From the NCBI RefSeq assembly GCF_947568225.1, contig NZ_CANOOQ010000001.1, forward strand, positions 1,240,001 to 1,304,000: a DNA stretch of 64,000 bases, written 5' to 3'. Of this stretch, positions 1-7,965 are shown one piece after another (the first letter of the stretch is position 1; each line of letters opens with the position of its first letter). A program made the translations under genes and the position numbers. Below the pieces are notes generated by a model, which ran no database searches, was not told the DNA's origin, and worked only from the letters and a program-made list of their open reading frames with translations. Origin of the DNA: Faecalispora anaeroviscerum. Lineage in GTDB: Bacteria > Bacillota > Clostridia > Oscillospirales > Acutalibacteraceae.

Positions 1-328
1 TCTGGTGTACGCGCCACAGGTAATCGTGATTCAGCTCTAACGGTGTCGGCACCTTAAAGTTTTCCACATAGAAGCCGTTGGGATTAATGCCGGAAAGCGC
101 CTTACGCACGGTTCCGTCCTTCCCGCTGCAGTCCATCCCCTGAAGCACGATTAAAAGAGCGTGATTTTTAGAAGCGTAGAACTTTTCTTGCAGTTCTTCA
201 AACTCTTTATGGAGCTTATCGTATTTGTCCGCAATGTCTTCTTTGATAAGACCCGCCGTGTCGTCGGGGCGAAAATCTTTGATACTGATGTGATTTTTAC
301 CGGAACTGACTGTAAATTGACTGAACAA
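1..328 (-). CDS. Polyphosphate kinase 2 (PPK2) family protein, N-terminal part
   Basis: The gene runs off the left edge, so only about 109 N-terminal codons are present. The visible part carries a P-loop of the PPK2 family, LQGMDCSGKDGT, followed by the family stretch reading NPNGFYVENFKVPTP and then LNHDYLWRVH. PPK2 enzymes transfer phosphate between polyphosphate and nucleotides in the cytoplasm. I chose a TTG start at 326-328 because a strong GGAGGAGG ribosome-binding site lies just upstream and no in-frame ATG fits. The family is clear from the motif. The subclass (NDP or NMP phosphorylating) cannot be decided because the C-terminal part is missing. Confidence 0.88.
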   Translation of the reverse strand, partial: MFSQFTVSSGKNHISIKDFRPDDTAGLIKEDIADKYDKLHKEFEELQEKFYASKNHALLIVLQGMDCSGKDGTVRKALSGINPNGFYVENFKVPTPLELNHDYLWRVHQ

Positions 329-491
329 CCTGATTTCCTCCTCCGTAAAAATGGAAACAGAACTCTTAGAATTAGCTTTATTCTATTCTTCTTCAACCAA
401 TTTCTCAATATGCGGAAAAAATATAAGCTTTCTATCAAGAACACCAGGGGGCGAAAATGACTATAAGAATCCACATGAGTGTTTTCAACCT

Positions 492-1046
492 TTATTCGGG
501 ATAATAAATAACCATGTGAAGAGTGCATCGCGTATTTCCTGTATTTCGATAGCTATGCGGCTGATCCGCGTGAAAGCGAATGGAATTCGCCTCAGTGACA
601 AAAAACGTTTTTTCCTGTATTTCGACCGTCAGTTCACCATGGGATACGGTTAAAAATTCTTGTGTTCCTTGTAAATGGGGTTCGGTTGACAAATACCCGG
701 CCACATCTAACTCAACAGAATAGATTTCAAAACGCCGTGCGCTATGAAATGGAAAGATAGGGTAGATTCTCACCTTCCCATCATCTTCCATCAGTGGGGT
801 AAATTGATTGCGATCAATCTGTTCAACATCCGCTTCCTGATAATGAATGAACTGGGAAAACGAAATTTTCAGTCCGTTTGATATTTTCCACAAAGTAGAT
901 ACGGTCGGGTTCACCTCACAACGCTCAATTTGCCCCAGCATGCTTTTGCTCACACCAGATAGCTTCGCAAGATGATCGAGGCTTAATTTTTTCTGCTCAC
1001 GAACTTTTCTTAAGTTCTCAGCGATGACAGCGTTTAAATGATCCAA
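492..1046 (-). CDS. XRE-family regulator with C-terminal cupin domain
   Basis: This 184-residue protein has an N-terminal helix-turn-helix (about residues 10-62, including LAKLSGVSKSMLGQIE) and a C-terminal small-molecule-binding cupin (about 95-180). The architecture is that of the MsrR/PuuR-like regulators, which often control a neighbouring transporter or amino acid gene. The start is TTG, with AAAGGAGG nine bases upstream. It is divergent from a LysE-type exporter. A perfect 10-bp inverted repeat in the shared intergenic region overlaps the exporter promoter, so it most likely represses the exporter and perhaps itself until it binds a ligand. The ligand is unknown. Confidence 0.88.
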   Translation of the reverse strand: MDHLNAVIAENLRKVREQKKLSLDHLAKLSGVSKSMLGQIERCEVNPTVSTLWKISNGLKISFSQFIHYQEADVEQIDRNQFTPLMEDDGKVRIYPIFPFHSARRFEIYSVELDVAGYLSTEPHLQGTQEFLTVSHGELTVEIQEKTFFVTEANSIRFHADQPHSYRNTGNTRCTLHMVIYYPE

Positions 1047-1067
1047 AGGGCAGTCCTCCTTTACCGC

Positions 1068-1096
1068 TTGACACTATACTGCACGTGATGTATTAT
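1068..1096 (+). promoter_or_regulatory. Sigma-A-type promoter for the LysE-family exporter
   Basis: TTGACA (1068-1073) and TATTAT (1091-1096) are separated by exactly 17 bases. Transcription would start near 1103, about 70 bases before the exporter start codon. Confidence 0.75.
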
Positions 1097-1138
1097 TATA
1101 TTGCACGAATTAACATCCTATACTTTATGTGCAGTATA
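1075..1138. promoter_or_regulatory. Inverted-repeat operator between XRE-cupin regulator and exporter
   Basis: TATACTGCAC at 1075-1084 is matched by its exact reverse complement GTGCAGTATA at 1129-1138. The left half lies in the spacer of the exporter promoter. A third partial copy, TTGCAC, is at 1101-1106. This arrangement suits a dimeric regulator, probably the adjacent XRE-cupin protein. Confidence 0.55.
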
Positions 1139-1170
1139 CCATATATCTTCGGAGGGAGGAAGCAGATAAG

Positions 1171-1758
1171 ATGAGTAATGTCACCGCGTTTTTATCGTAC
1201 ATCATTGTTTTAAATCTATCGCCGGGGGCGAATACAATTCTCTCAATGACAAACGCAAGTCAATACGGATTGAAGAAAAGCCTTCCGTTTAATATTGGGA
1301 TAACCGTAGGAGTATTCTTCGTTCTGCTTCTGTGCAGCATTTTCAGCCTAACTCTCTTAGAGATTGCTCCGGCCATTGTGCCGGTAATGAAATGGCTGGG
1401 AGCAGGGTATATCTTATGGTTATCGTGGAAAACACTAAAAAGCAAGCCGATGCAAGAAGCTTCCCCAAAAAAGAAAGAGCATCTTTTTGTTTATGGAATC
1501 CTGTTGCAATTTATCAACCCAAACACCATTTTATATGGTCTTTCCACTTTTTCGATGTTCATAACACCCTATTATCAATCAAAGTTGATCCTGATTTTTT
1601 TCTGTGTTCTTCTTTCGCTTGCGGCTTTGATCGGAACCGGATGCTGGACCGTGTTTGGCTTTACCTTTCAGAAGGCGATCATAACTCACGGAAAATTCGT
1701 GCGTATTGCCATGGCGGCACTTCTCGTTTATTGTGCTTTCACGGTTCTTGTTAGCTGA
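1171..1758 (+). CDS. LysE/RhtB-family amino acid exporter
   Basis: This 195-residue integral membrane protein has about six hydrophobic segments and the N-terminal LysE-family signature LNLSPGANTILSMTNA. LysE/RhtB proteins export amino acids or related small molecules across the cytoplasmic membrane. I used the ATG at 1171 rather than upstream in-frame codons because GGAGGGAGGAAG lies at 1151-1162. It has its own 17-bp-spaced promoter and probably answers to the divergent XRE-cupin regulator. The substrate cannot be read from the sequence. Confidence 0.88.
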   Translation: MSNVTAFLSYIIVLNLSPGANTILSMTNASQYGLKKSLPFNIGITVGVFFVLLLCSIFSLTLLEIAPAIVPVMKWLGAGYILWLSWKTLKSKPMQEASPKKKEHLFVYGILLQFINPNTILYGLSTFSMFITPYYQSKLILIFFCVLLSLAALIGTGCWTVFGFTFQKAIITHGKFVRIAMAALLVYCAFTVLVS

Positions 1759-1991
1759 CAACACATTGTTTGAAAAACCTTTCTCGTTACATAATGACGA
1801 ATCACATATTATAATTTCACGCTGGAATCCTCGCCCTATATCAATTTTCGGCATAAAAAAATAAATTGGGGCTAAGCGGGCATGCATGACCCGGCAGAAT
1901 GAAGCGCTCAGCCAAACTCCGGATTGCGAAAAACAATTTCACATGCTAATATAAAAAATACACCACATTACTATGCGTTGGAGGTCAAAGC

Positions 1992-2309
1992 ATGGAGCAG
2001 TTTCAGAACGTGACCGTAGTGAAAAAAGCCAACATTTATTTTGACGGCAAGGTAACCAGCCGTACCGTGCTGTTTGAAGACGGCACAAGAAAAACCCTCG
2101 GGATTATGCTGCCCGGGGAATACGAATTCGGAACGGGGGACAGCGAGCTGATGGAAATTCTGGCGGGAACCGTTCGGGTACTCCTGCCGGGTCAAACGGA
2201 ATGGCAGACCATTGAGGCCGGACAAAGCTTTCGGGTTCCCGCCAACAGTAAATTTCGAATTGAGATGCAAGTTCCCGCTGACTACTGCTGCTCTTACGGA
2301 ATGGAATAA
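1992..2309 (+). CDS. ppnP: Pyrimidine/purine nucleoside phosphorylase PpnP
   Basis: This 105-residue single-domain cupin matches the PpnP (YaiE, DUF1255) family along its length. Recognisable stretches are NIYFDGKVTSRTV, GIMLPGEYEFGTG, ILAGTVRVLLPG and the final cupin strand ending in SYGME. The enzyme cleaves nucleosides with phosphate to free bases and ribose 1-phosphate, feeding salvage. A GGAGG ribosome-binding site precedes the ATG. It is followed 35 bases later by a small uncharacterised gene on the same strand, and the two share a terminator. Confidence 0.9.
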   Translation: MEQFQNVTVVKKANIYFDGKVTSRTVLFEDGTRKTLGIMLPGEYEFGTGDSELMEILAGTVRVLLPGQTEWQTIEAGQSFRVPANSKFRIEMQVPADYCCSYGME

Positions 2310-2344
2310 TTTACTGACCAAACAGCAAGACAGGAGGCTTTCAC

Positions 2345-2629
2345 ATGGGTCTTTTTTCTTCCCGCTGGCACGAGGTCTTTTTCAGCACTAGCGCAGAGCA
2401 ATTTTTTCGCGGCCAAAACGTACTGAGAGAACACGGCATTGAGTTTAAAACCAAGACCGAAAACCGTGCCTTTCGGGAATCTATGAACAATATAAACGGA
2501 AGAAATCCGGCTCTGGGCAGAGTACGCTTTGATTCAGAAAGCGGAGATACCTACCGGATTTTCGTGGCGGAGGAAAACGCCGCGGCCGCCAGGTTTTTGC
2601 TGCAAAATTGCGAGCAACCGTACCGATAA
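2345..2629 (+). CDS. Conserved hypothetical small protein (94 aa)
   Basis: I do not recognise a named family with certainty. The protein is soluble and 94 residues long, with no signal peptide. It has a shape reminiscent of DUF2007-like proteins: a strand about a conflict between stored and new residues, then a helix, and an ending region YRIFVAEENAAAARFLLQN. The ribosome-binding site AGGAGG lies eight bases before the ATG. It probably shares a transcript with ppnP and ends at the strong hairpin at 2641. No function is claimed. Confidence 0.7.
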   Translation: MGLFSSRWHEVFFSTSAEQFFRGQNVLREHGIEFKTKTENRAFRESMNNINGRNPALGRVRFDSESGDTYRIFVAEENAAAARFLLQNCEQPYR

Positions 2630-2640
2630 GCACAACGAAA

Positions 2641-2686
2641 ACAGACCCTAAGCCGAAAGGATTTTCCGGCTTAGGGTCTGTTTTTT
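2641..2686 (+). terminator. Intrinsic terminator, probably bidirectional
   Basis: A perfect 15-bp stem starts ACAGACCCTAAGCCG and is followed by TTTTTT on the plus strand. On the minus strand the stem is followed by TTTT, so it can also end the ileS transcript. Confidence 0.9.
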
Positions 2687-2701
2687 GGATTATTTCACTG
2701 T

Positions 2702-5700
2702 TTAGGAAACCTTGACGACACCGAACGAGGTCTTCTCCCCGTTAACATCCCATTCGGCGGTGTAGCCGTCAGTCTCGCCAAGGCGGATTTCGTCCGCCAG
2801 CACCTCGCGGCTGATTTGTTCGCGGTTTTTCCACAGAAGGTCGGCAATCTTCTCGCTGCCGTTCTGGTACACGGCGATGCGGTCCGTCACCTCGAAGCCG
2901 GCGTCCTTACGCATGGACTGCAGTTTGCTGATGATCTCGCGCACAAAGCCTTCTTCCACCAGCTCGGGGGTCAGGGTGGTATCGAGTACGATGGTCACGC
3001 CCTTATCGGACATGGACTCGAAGCCCTCCTTCTGTGCGGTTTCAATCAAGAGTTCTTCTGCGGTGAGAGAAATCTCTCCGGTGGAAATCGTAAGCTTGAT
3101 CGCACCGTTCTGATCCAGCTCTTTTTTTGCGGCAGAGCCGTTCAGAGCTGCCAGAGCCTCGCGGACTTCGTTGATCTGCTTGCCGTATTTTTTACCCAGA
3201 AGCTTGAGCTGCGGCTTGAAGCGGTAATCGGAGAAGTCGGAAGCATCCGATACAAAATGAACTGTTTTAATGTTCAGCTCTTCGCGGATGATCTCACGGT
3301 AATCCTCGCCCAAATCGCGCTCCGCATGGATGAACAGGTTCGCGAGAGGCTGGCGGATCTTCATGCCGACCTCGTTTCTGGCAGCGCGGCCCAGCGTGAC
3401 GATCTGCATGGCCTGCTGCATGTCCTCTTCCATCTTCGTATCGATCATGGATTCATCGCACTGCGGGAAAAGGCACAGATGCACGCTTTCCGGCGCTTTG
3501 GGGTCGATGCTGCACACCAGGTTGCGGTAGATCTCCTCCGTCATGAACGGAATCATCGGGGCCGCGGCCTTGGCCACTGTTACCAGAGCGGTATACAGGG
3601 TCATATACGCGCTGATCTTATCCTGGGTCATTTCTTCCACCCAGAAGCGCTCACGGCTGCAGCGCACGTACCAGTTGCTCATATCGTCCACAAAATCCTG
3701 AAGCGCGCGGGCCGCCTCGGGAATGCGGTAATTTTCCAAATTTGTGTCCACATCCCGCACCATCGAATTCAGGCGCGAGAACAGCCATTTATCCAGCAGC
3801 GTGAGCTTACTCGGCTCAAGGCGATACTGGGTAGCGTCAAATTCGTCGATGTTGGCATACAGCACAAAGAACGCATAGGTGTTCCACAGGGTGGAGAGGA
3901 ACTTGCGCTGGCCCTCCACGACTGCTTTGCCGTAAAAACGGTTTGGCAGCCACGGTGCGGAATTGCTGTAAAAATACCAGCGGATGGCATCCGCGCCGTA
4001 CGTTTCGAGCGCGTCGAACGGGTCGACCGCGTTGCCCTTGGATTTGGACATCTTCTGGCCGTTTTCATCCTGAACGTGACCCAGCACAATGACATTGCGG
4101 AACGGTGCCTTGTCAAACAGCAGCGTAGAAATCGCCATCAGCGAGTAGAACCAGCCGCGGGTCTGATCGACCGCTTCAGAAATAAAGTCTGCCGGGAACT
4201 GCTGGTGGAACAGCTCCTGATTTTCAAAGGGATAGTGATGCTGGGCAAACGGCATGGAACCGGAATCGAACCAGCAGTCAATCACCTCCGGCACGCGGTG
4301 CATCTGTTTCCCGCAGTCGGGGCACGTGATGGTAACAGCGTCAATATAGGGGCGGTGCAGCTCAATGTCGTCCGGGCAGTTCGGAGACATCTTTTTAAGC
4401 TCCTCAATACTGCCGATGGAATGGCGGCAGCCGCATTCGCACTCCCAGATGTTGAGCGGAGTTCCCCAGTAACGGTTGCGGCTGATGCCCCAATCCTGCA
4501 CGTTTTCCAGCCAGTCGCCAAAACGGCCCTTGCCGATTGACGGGGGAATCCAGTTGACGGTATTATTATTGCGGATCAGGCTTTCGCGAACCGCAGTCAT
4601 TTTGATGAACCAGGATTCTCTTGCGTAATAGATCAGCGGAGTGTCGCAGCGCCAGCAGAACGGATAGCTGTGCTCGAACTTTGGCGCTGCAAACAGCAAG
4701 CCCCTTGCTTTCAGGTCGTCCAGAATCAACGGATCGGCATCCTTGCAGAACACACCGGGCCACGTGGTTTCTTTTGTCATCTGGCCCTTGCCGTCTACCA
4801 GCTGTACGAACGGCAGGCTGTAAATACGACCCACACGGGCATCGTCTTCACCGAAGGCAGGTGCGATATGAACCACCCCAGTACCGTCTGTCAGCGTGAC
4901 GTAGCGGTCGCAGGTGACAAACCAGCATTTTTCTTTCGGCTGCACAAAGGGGAACAGCGGCTCGTATTCCTTGTATTCCAGATCGGTGCCGACAAAGCTT
5001 TCCAGAATCTCCGCGTCCTCGCCGAGAACGGTGTTCACCAGCTCCGCCGCCATATAATAAACGGTATCGTCTTTTTTGACCTTTACATATTTCTCGTCGG
5101 GGTTTACGCACAACCCCACGTTCGAGGGCAAAGTCCACGGAGTGGTCGTCCACGCCAGAATATAGGCGTCCTCCCCCTTGACCTTGAATTTCACAATGGC
5201 GGAGCGTTCCTTAACATCTTTATAGCCCTGCGCCACCTCATGGCTGGAAAGCGGTGTTCCGCAGCGTGGGCAGTAGGGAACAATCTTAAACCCCTTATAG
5301 AGAAGCTCCTTCTCCCAGATCTGTTTTAACGCCCACCATTCAGACTCGATGAAGTTGTTGTCGTAGGTGACATAGGGGTGATCCATATCCACCCAGAAGC
5401 CGACCGTGCGGGAGAAATCCTCCCACATTTCCTGGTACTTCCACACGCTTTCCTTACATTTATCAATGAAGGGCTCCAAGCCATAGGCTTCAATCTGATC
5501 CTTGCCGTTGATGTGCAGCGCTTTTTCCACTTCCAGCTCCACGGGCAGGCCGTGAGTATCCCAGCCGGCCTTGCGCGGCACCTGCTTGCCCTTCATGGTC
5601 TGGTAGCGGGGCAGCAAATCTTTAATAACACGTGTCAGCACGTGGCCAATATGCGGCTTGCCGTTCGCCGTAGGCGGGCCGTCGTAAAAAACGTAAGGCA

Positions 5701-5815
5701 ATCCCTTGCTGCGGGTCTCCACGCTTTTTTCAAAAATATGGTTCTCCTGCCAATACTGCTCTACTTCTTTTTCACGGTCCACAAAATGAAGATCTGTGGA
5801 TACTTTTTGATACAT
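2702..5815 (-). CDS. ileS: Isoleucyl-tRNA synthetase
   Basis: This 1037-residue class I synthetase charges tRNA-Ile in the cytoplasm. The HIGH motif is at residues 55-58 (in PPTANGKPHIGH) and the KMSKS motif starts at residue 588. An editing domain lies between them, and an anticodon-binding region plus a long C-terminal extension follow. The length and the form of these motifs fit the long, eukaryote-like IleRS type, which is often resistant to mupirocin; that resistance is an inference from the family. The gene follows a T-box leader with an AUC specifier, so it is induced by uncharged tRNA-Ile. Confidence 0.97.
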   Translation of the reverse strand: MYQKVSTDLHFVDREKEVEQYWQENHIFEKSVETRSKGLPYVFYDGPPTANGKPHIGHVLTRVIKDLLPRYQTMKGKQVPRKAGWDTHGLPVELEVEKALHINGKDQIEAYGLEPFIDKCKESVWKYQEMWEDFSRTVGFWVDMDHPYVTYDNNFIESEWWALKQIWEKELLYKGFKIVPYCPRCGTPLSSHEVAQGYKDVKERSAIVKFKVKGEDAYILAWTTTPWTLPSNVGLCVNPDEKYVKVKKDDTVYYMAAELVNTVLGEDAEILESFVGTDLEYKEYEPLFPFVQPKEKCWFVTCDRYVTLTDGTGVVHIAPAFGEDDARVGRIYSLPFVQLVDGKGQMTKETTWPGVFCKDADPLILDDLKARGLLFAAPKFEHSYPFCWRCDTPLIYYARESWFIKMTAVRESLIRNNNTVNWIPPSIGKGRFGDWLENVQDWGISRNRYWGTPLNIWECECGCRHSIGSIEELKKMSPNCPDDIELHRPYIDAVTITCPDCGKQMHRVPEVIDCWFDSGSMPFAQHHYPFENQELFHQQFPADFISEAVDQTRGWFYSLMAISTLLFDKAPFRNVIVLGHVQDENGQKMSKSKGNAVDPFDALETYGADAIRWYFYSNSAPWLPNRFYGKAVVEGQRKFLSTLWNTYAFFVLYANIDEFDATQYRLEPSKLTLLDKWLFSRLNSMVRDVDTNLENYRIPEAARALQDFVDDMSNWYVRCSRERFWVEEMTQDKISAYMTLYTALVTVAKAAAPMIPFMTEEIYRNLVCSIDPKAPESVHLCLFPQCDESMIDTKMEEDMQQAMQIVTLGRAARNEVGMKIRQPLANLFIHAERDLGEDYREIIREELNIKTVHFVSDASDFSDYRFKPQLKLLGKKYGKQINEVREALAALNGSAAKKELDQNGAIKLTISTGEISLTAEELLIETAQKEGFESMSDKGVTIVLDTTLTPELVEEGFVREIISKLQSMRKDAGFEVTDRIAVYQNGSEKIADLLWKNREQISREVLADEIRLGETDGYTAEWDVNGEKTSFGVVKVS

Positions 5816-5849
5816 GGTCTGTACCTCCTACAATAATACACTCAAACGA

Positions 5850-6093
5850 ACAAAAAAACCCTCGTCCCGAATCAGGACGAAGGCCAAACTTCGCTATACC
5901 ACCCTTTTACATACCGCCATATGCTATCCCTATAACGGGGGAATCCCGGCACAGCCTACTTCATTCAGCCAGCGGCTCCGAAGTGATCTTCGTCTTTTCC
6001 TACTCTGGCCGGGCTCACACCTTCCCCGGCTCGCTTGGCATTTCGTAAAAAGCTTACTCTCTTCGTCTTAGCCTTTGTTATTATTTAAATACT
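5850..6093 (-). ncRNA. T-box leader of ileS (isoleucine specifier AUC)
   Basis: Read on the minus strand, this leader shows a T-box Stem I with AGCGAGCCGGGGA and GGTGTGAGCC. The specifier ATC (5985-5987, complement) lies in GAAGATCACTTC. The antiterminator motif AGGGTGGTATAGCG is at 5892-5905. A competing terminator hairpin at 5859-5883 is followed by TTTTTTT. Uncharged tRNA-Ile should stabilise the antiterminator and allow ileS transcription. Confidence 0.95.
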
Positions 6094-6099
6094 GCTCTA

Positions 6100-6128
6100 A
6101 GGCTACCACCAAACACACATTTTGTCAA
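6100..6128 (-). promoter_or_regulatory. Candidate promoter of the ileS T-box transcript
   Basis: On the minus strand a perfect TTGACA (6128-6123) is followed after 17 bases by a weak -10, TAGCCT. The predicted start, near 6093, falls just ahead of the T-box Stem I. The -35 lies in the left arm of an inverted repeat. Confidence 0.45.
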
Positions 6129-6163
6129 GAATTCTGCGGCAGGCTTTTCCACCCGCAGCTTTC

Positions 6164-6192
6164 TTGACAAGCGCTTTTCCCTCGGGCATACT
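6164..6192 (+). promoter_or_regulatory. Candidate promoter of the HTH-desulfoferrodoxin gene
   Basis: TTGACA (6164-6169) and CATACT (6187-6192) are 17 bases apart. The -35 lies in the right arm (6161-6170) of the inverted repeat whose left arm (6122-6131) carries the divergent ileS -35. The leader would be about 170 nt. Confidence 0.5.
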
Positions 6193-6364
6193 GGTAACAT
6201 CTACCGCAGCTGATTTTGACCTCTACAAAGCGTAGGTTGCCCTTTTGCCGTAAATCGATTATTCTGGAAACAGAACTCCCTGAACAAACAACGGCAATTC
6301 TTCCCCGCCACCCGCGCGGAAGGAAAGCAATTCTTTGAAAGAACCGGAAAGGAAGAATCCTAAT

Positions 6365-6976
6365 ATGATACAGTATGTAACGGGAACCACGATAAAATCC
6401 CTGCGCGAGAAAAAAGGATACACCCAGCGCCAGTTGGCAGAGCTGTTGTCGGTAAGCGACAAGGCTGTTTCTAAATGGGAAACACAGCGAGGCCTGCCGG
6501 ACATCTCTCTGCTGGAGCCGTTGGCAAAAGCACTCGGCGTTTCCGTCGCGGAGCTTTTGTCGGGCGAGCAGGTGACAAACAGCAATCGCTCGGGCAATAT
6601 GCTGCGCACCTGCATTTATGTCTGCCCGGTATGCGGGAACGTGATTCACTCCATTGGCCAGGGCTCCTTTACCTGCTGTGGTATTACCCTGCCGGTACAG
6701 GAGGCGGAGGAAGCCGACGAGGAACATGCGATTTGCGTGGAGCAGGTGGAGCACGAGTATTATGTTACTTTAAGTCACCCGATGGAAAAGGAGCATTTCA
6801 TTTCGTTTATCGCGCTCATCACGCCGGATCAGATTCAGATGAAAAAGCTGTACCCGGAGCAGAACCCAGAAGCCCGCTTTTCGATTTTCGGCTCGGGTAC
6901 GCTGTACGCTTACTGCAATCAGCATGGCTTGTTCCGGATGCGGGTTGGCGCAAGTAGGATTTCGGCACAGAAATGA
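6365..6976 (+). CDS. HTH regulator fused to a complete desulfoferrodoxin (2Fe superoxide reductase) domain
   Basis: This 203-residue protein joins an XRE helix-turn-helix (residues 8-66, with LAELLSVSDKAVSKWE) to a desulfoferrodoxin-like region. The desulforedoxin centre has Cys87, Cys90, Cys104 and Cys105 (CPVCG and TCCG). The superoxide-reductase centre shows candidate ligands His130, His138 (SHPM), His144 (EKEH), Cys184 and His187 (YCNQHG). All nine expected iron ligands of a 2Fe desulfoferrodoxin appear present. It may sense O2 or superoxide with the iron centres, reduce superoxide, or both. The ATG at 6365 follows AAGGAAG, so the upstream in-frame ATG at 6335 is not used. It is divergent from the ileS leader. 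Confidence 0.85.
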   Translation: MIQYVTGTTIKSLREKKGYTQRQLAELLSVSDKAVSKWETQRGLPDISLLEPLAKALGVSVAELLSGEQVTNSNRSGNMLRTCIYVCPVCGNVIHSIGQGSFTCCGITLPVQEAEEADEEHAICVEQVEHEYYVTLSHPMEKEHFISFIALITPDQIQMKKLYPEQNPEARFSIFGSGTLYAYCNQHGLFRMRVGASRISAQK

Positions 6977-7077
6977 CCTTTGGGCTTTCCCTTTCAGTGG
7001 AAGATGCGCTGGAGCGCCTGCACAAGAGGATAGACAGCGCGATGAGCGGCTGGGCATTCGATGGGGGCATCCTATGA
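6973..7077 (+). CDS. Possible small coupled ORF (34 aa)
   Basis: The ATG overlaps the stop of the HTH-desulfoferrodoxin gene (ATGA), which would allow translational coupling. The predicted 34-residue peptide is short and weakly amphipathic (SVEDALERLHKRIDSAMSG). I recognise no family and see no independent ribosome-binding site, so it may be chance. Confidence 0.25.
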   Translation: MTFGLSLSVEDALERLHKRIDSAMSGWAFDGGIL

Positions 7078-7173
7078 TGTTTTTTAGCCTGACCCATAGC
7101 CCAACCGTCTCCTCTTGAATTCCGCTTGCCCTCAAAAAAGCGGAAAAATCCAAAAAAAATCTGAAGTCTGCTC

Positions 7174-7202
7174 TTGCCAATAGAATCCAAATCTGCTATA
7201 AT
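7174..7202 (+). promoter_or_regulatory. Sigma-A-type promoter of rpsD
   Basis: TTGCCA (7174-7179) and TATAAT (7197-7202) are separated by 17 bases. Transcription would begin near 7209 inside a palindrome. Confidence 0.75.
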
Positions 7203-7322
7203 CCTCTTGTTAGCTTTTACTAACAAGAGGATTACGCGTGTACATACCTGTTTATGGACGCGCTCATGGTAACAGTTATTTGCGGCGGGGGGATTACTGC
7301 CCATATGTTAGCATTTGCTAAC
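7203..7322 (+). promoter_or_regulatory. rpsD leader with two related palindromes
   Basis: A perfect 11-bp hairpin (CCTCTTGTTAG with its complement, 7203-7230) sits at the transcription start. A second hairpin, GTTAGCATTTGCTAAC, lies at 7307-7322. Both share the GTTAG/CTAAC arms. They could be RNA structures for S4 autoregulation, as known for Firmicutes rpsD, or paired DNA operators for a repressor. Confidence 0.45.
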
Positions 7323-7366
7323 TTTCAGGTCGCAAAATCAGAAACGAATAAAGGAGACAAACAGGA

Positions 7367-7960
7367 ATGGCAACAAGAAGAGGCCCTCGTTTTAAGGAAT
7401 GCCGTCGGCTGGGGGTTAATGTATGCGGACACCCCAAAGCCATGAACCGCGCAGGCGCACCGGCATTTAACAAGAGAAGAAAGGTTTCGGAATACAGCAT
7501 GCAGCTGACCGAAAAACAGAAGGTGAAGGCGTACTACGGCATTCTGGAAAAGCAGATGGCCCGTTATTACAACGCAGCGGAAAAAACCAAGGGCAAAACC
7601 GGCGACGCTTTGCTGCAAGCGCTTGAGTGCCGCCTGGACAACATGGTATACCGAATCGGCTTTGCCAACTCTATTCGCCTGGCTCGCCAGCAGGTCACGC
7701 ACGGGCATCTTTTGGTAAACGGCAAGAAGATCTCCATTCCGTCGTATTCCATACAGCCAGGTGACGTAATTTCACTGCGCGAAAAATCCAGAAGCAATGT
7801 TGCGTTCCGCGATAATTTTCTGGAAGGAAAGGGCTTTGCCGTACCGTATGTGGAACGTGATTTCAACGCCTTCAGCGGCACGCTAACCCGTCTGCCAAAC
7901 CGCGAGGAAATTCCGGTGGAAATCAACGATCAGCTGGTCGTTGAGTATTACTCGAGGTAA
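7367..7960 (+). CDS. rpsD: 30S ribosomal protein S4, zinc-poor (C-) paralogue type
   Basis: This 197-residue protein has the S4 N-terminal domain, the S4 RNA-binding domain (about residues 88-150, with RLDNMVYRIGFANSIRLARQQV) and the usual C-terminus. The N-terminus is short and lacks the full four-cysteine zinc site of the canonical form: only Cys12 and Cys20 are seen near the start. Clostridia often carry such a C- paralogue besides the main rpsD in the alpha operon. Here the gene stands alone with its own promoter and leader, not with rpsM, rpsK and rpoA. It is therefore probably the second copy, perhaps used under zinc limitation. Confidence 0.9.
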   Translation: MATRRGPRFKECRRLGVNVCGHPKAMNRAGAPAFNKRRKVSEYSMQLTEKQKVKAYYGILEKQMARYYNAAEKTKGKTGDALLQALECRLDNMVYRIGFANSIRLARQQVTHGHLLVNGKKISIPSYSIQPGDVISLREKSRSNVAFRDNFLEGKGFAVPYVERDFNAFSGTLTRLPNREEIPVEINDQLVVEYYSR

Positions 7961-7965
7961 CGGCC

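Noticed and set aside
2816..4540. A 574-codon open frame opposite ileS
   Set aside because: It lies wholly inside a clear ileS gene, shows no family features and reflects codon bias of the real gene.
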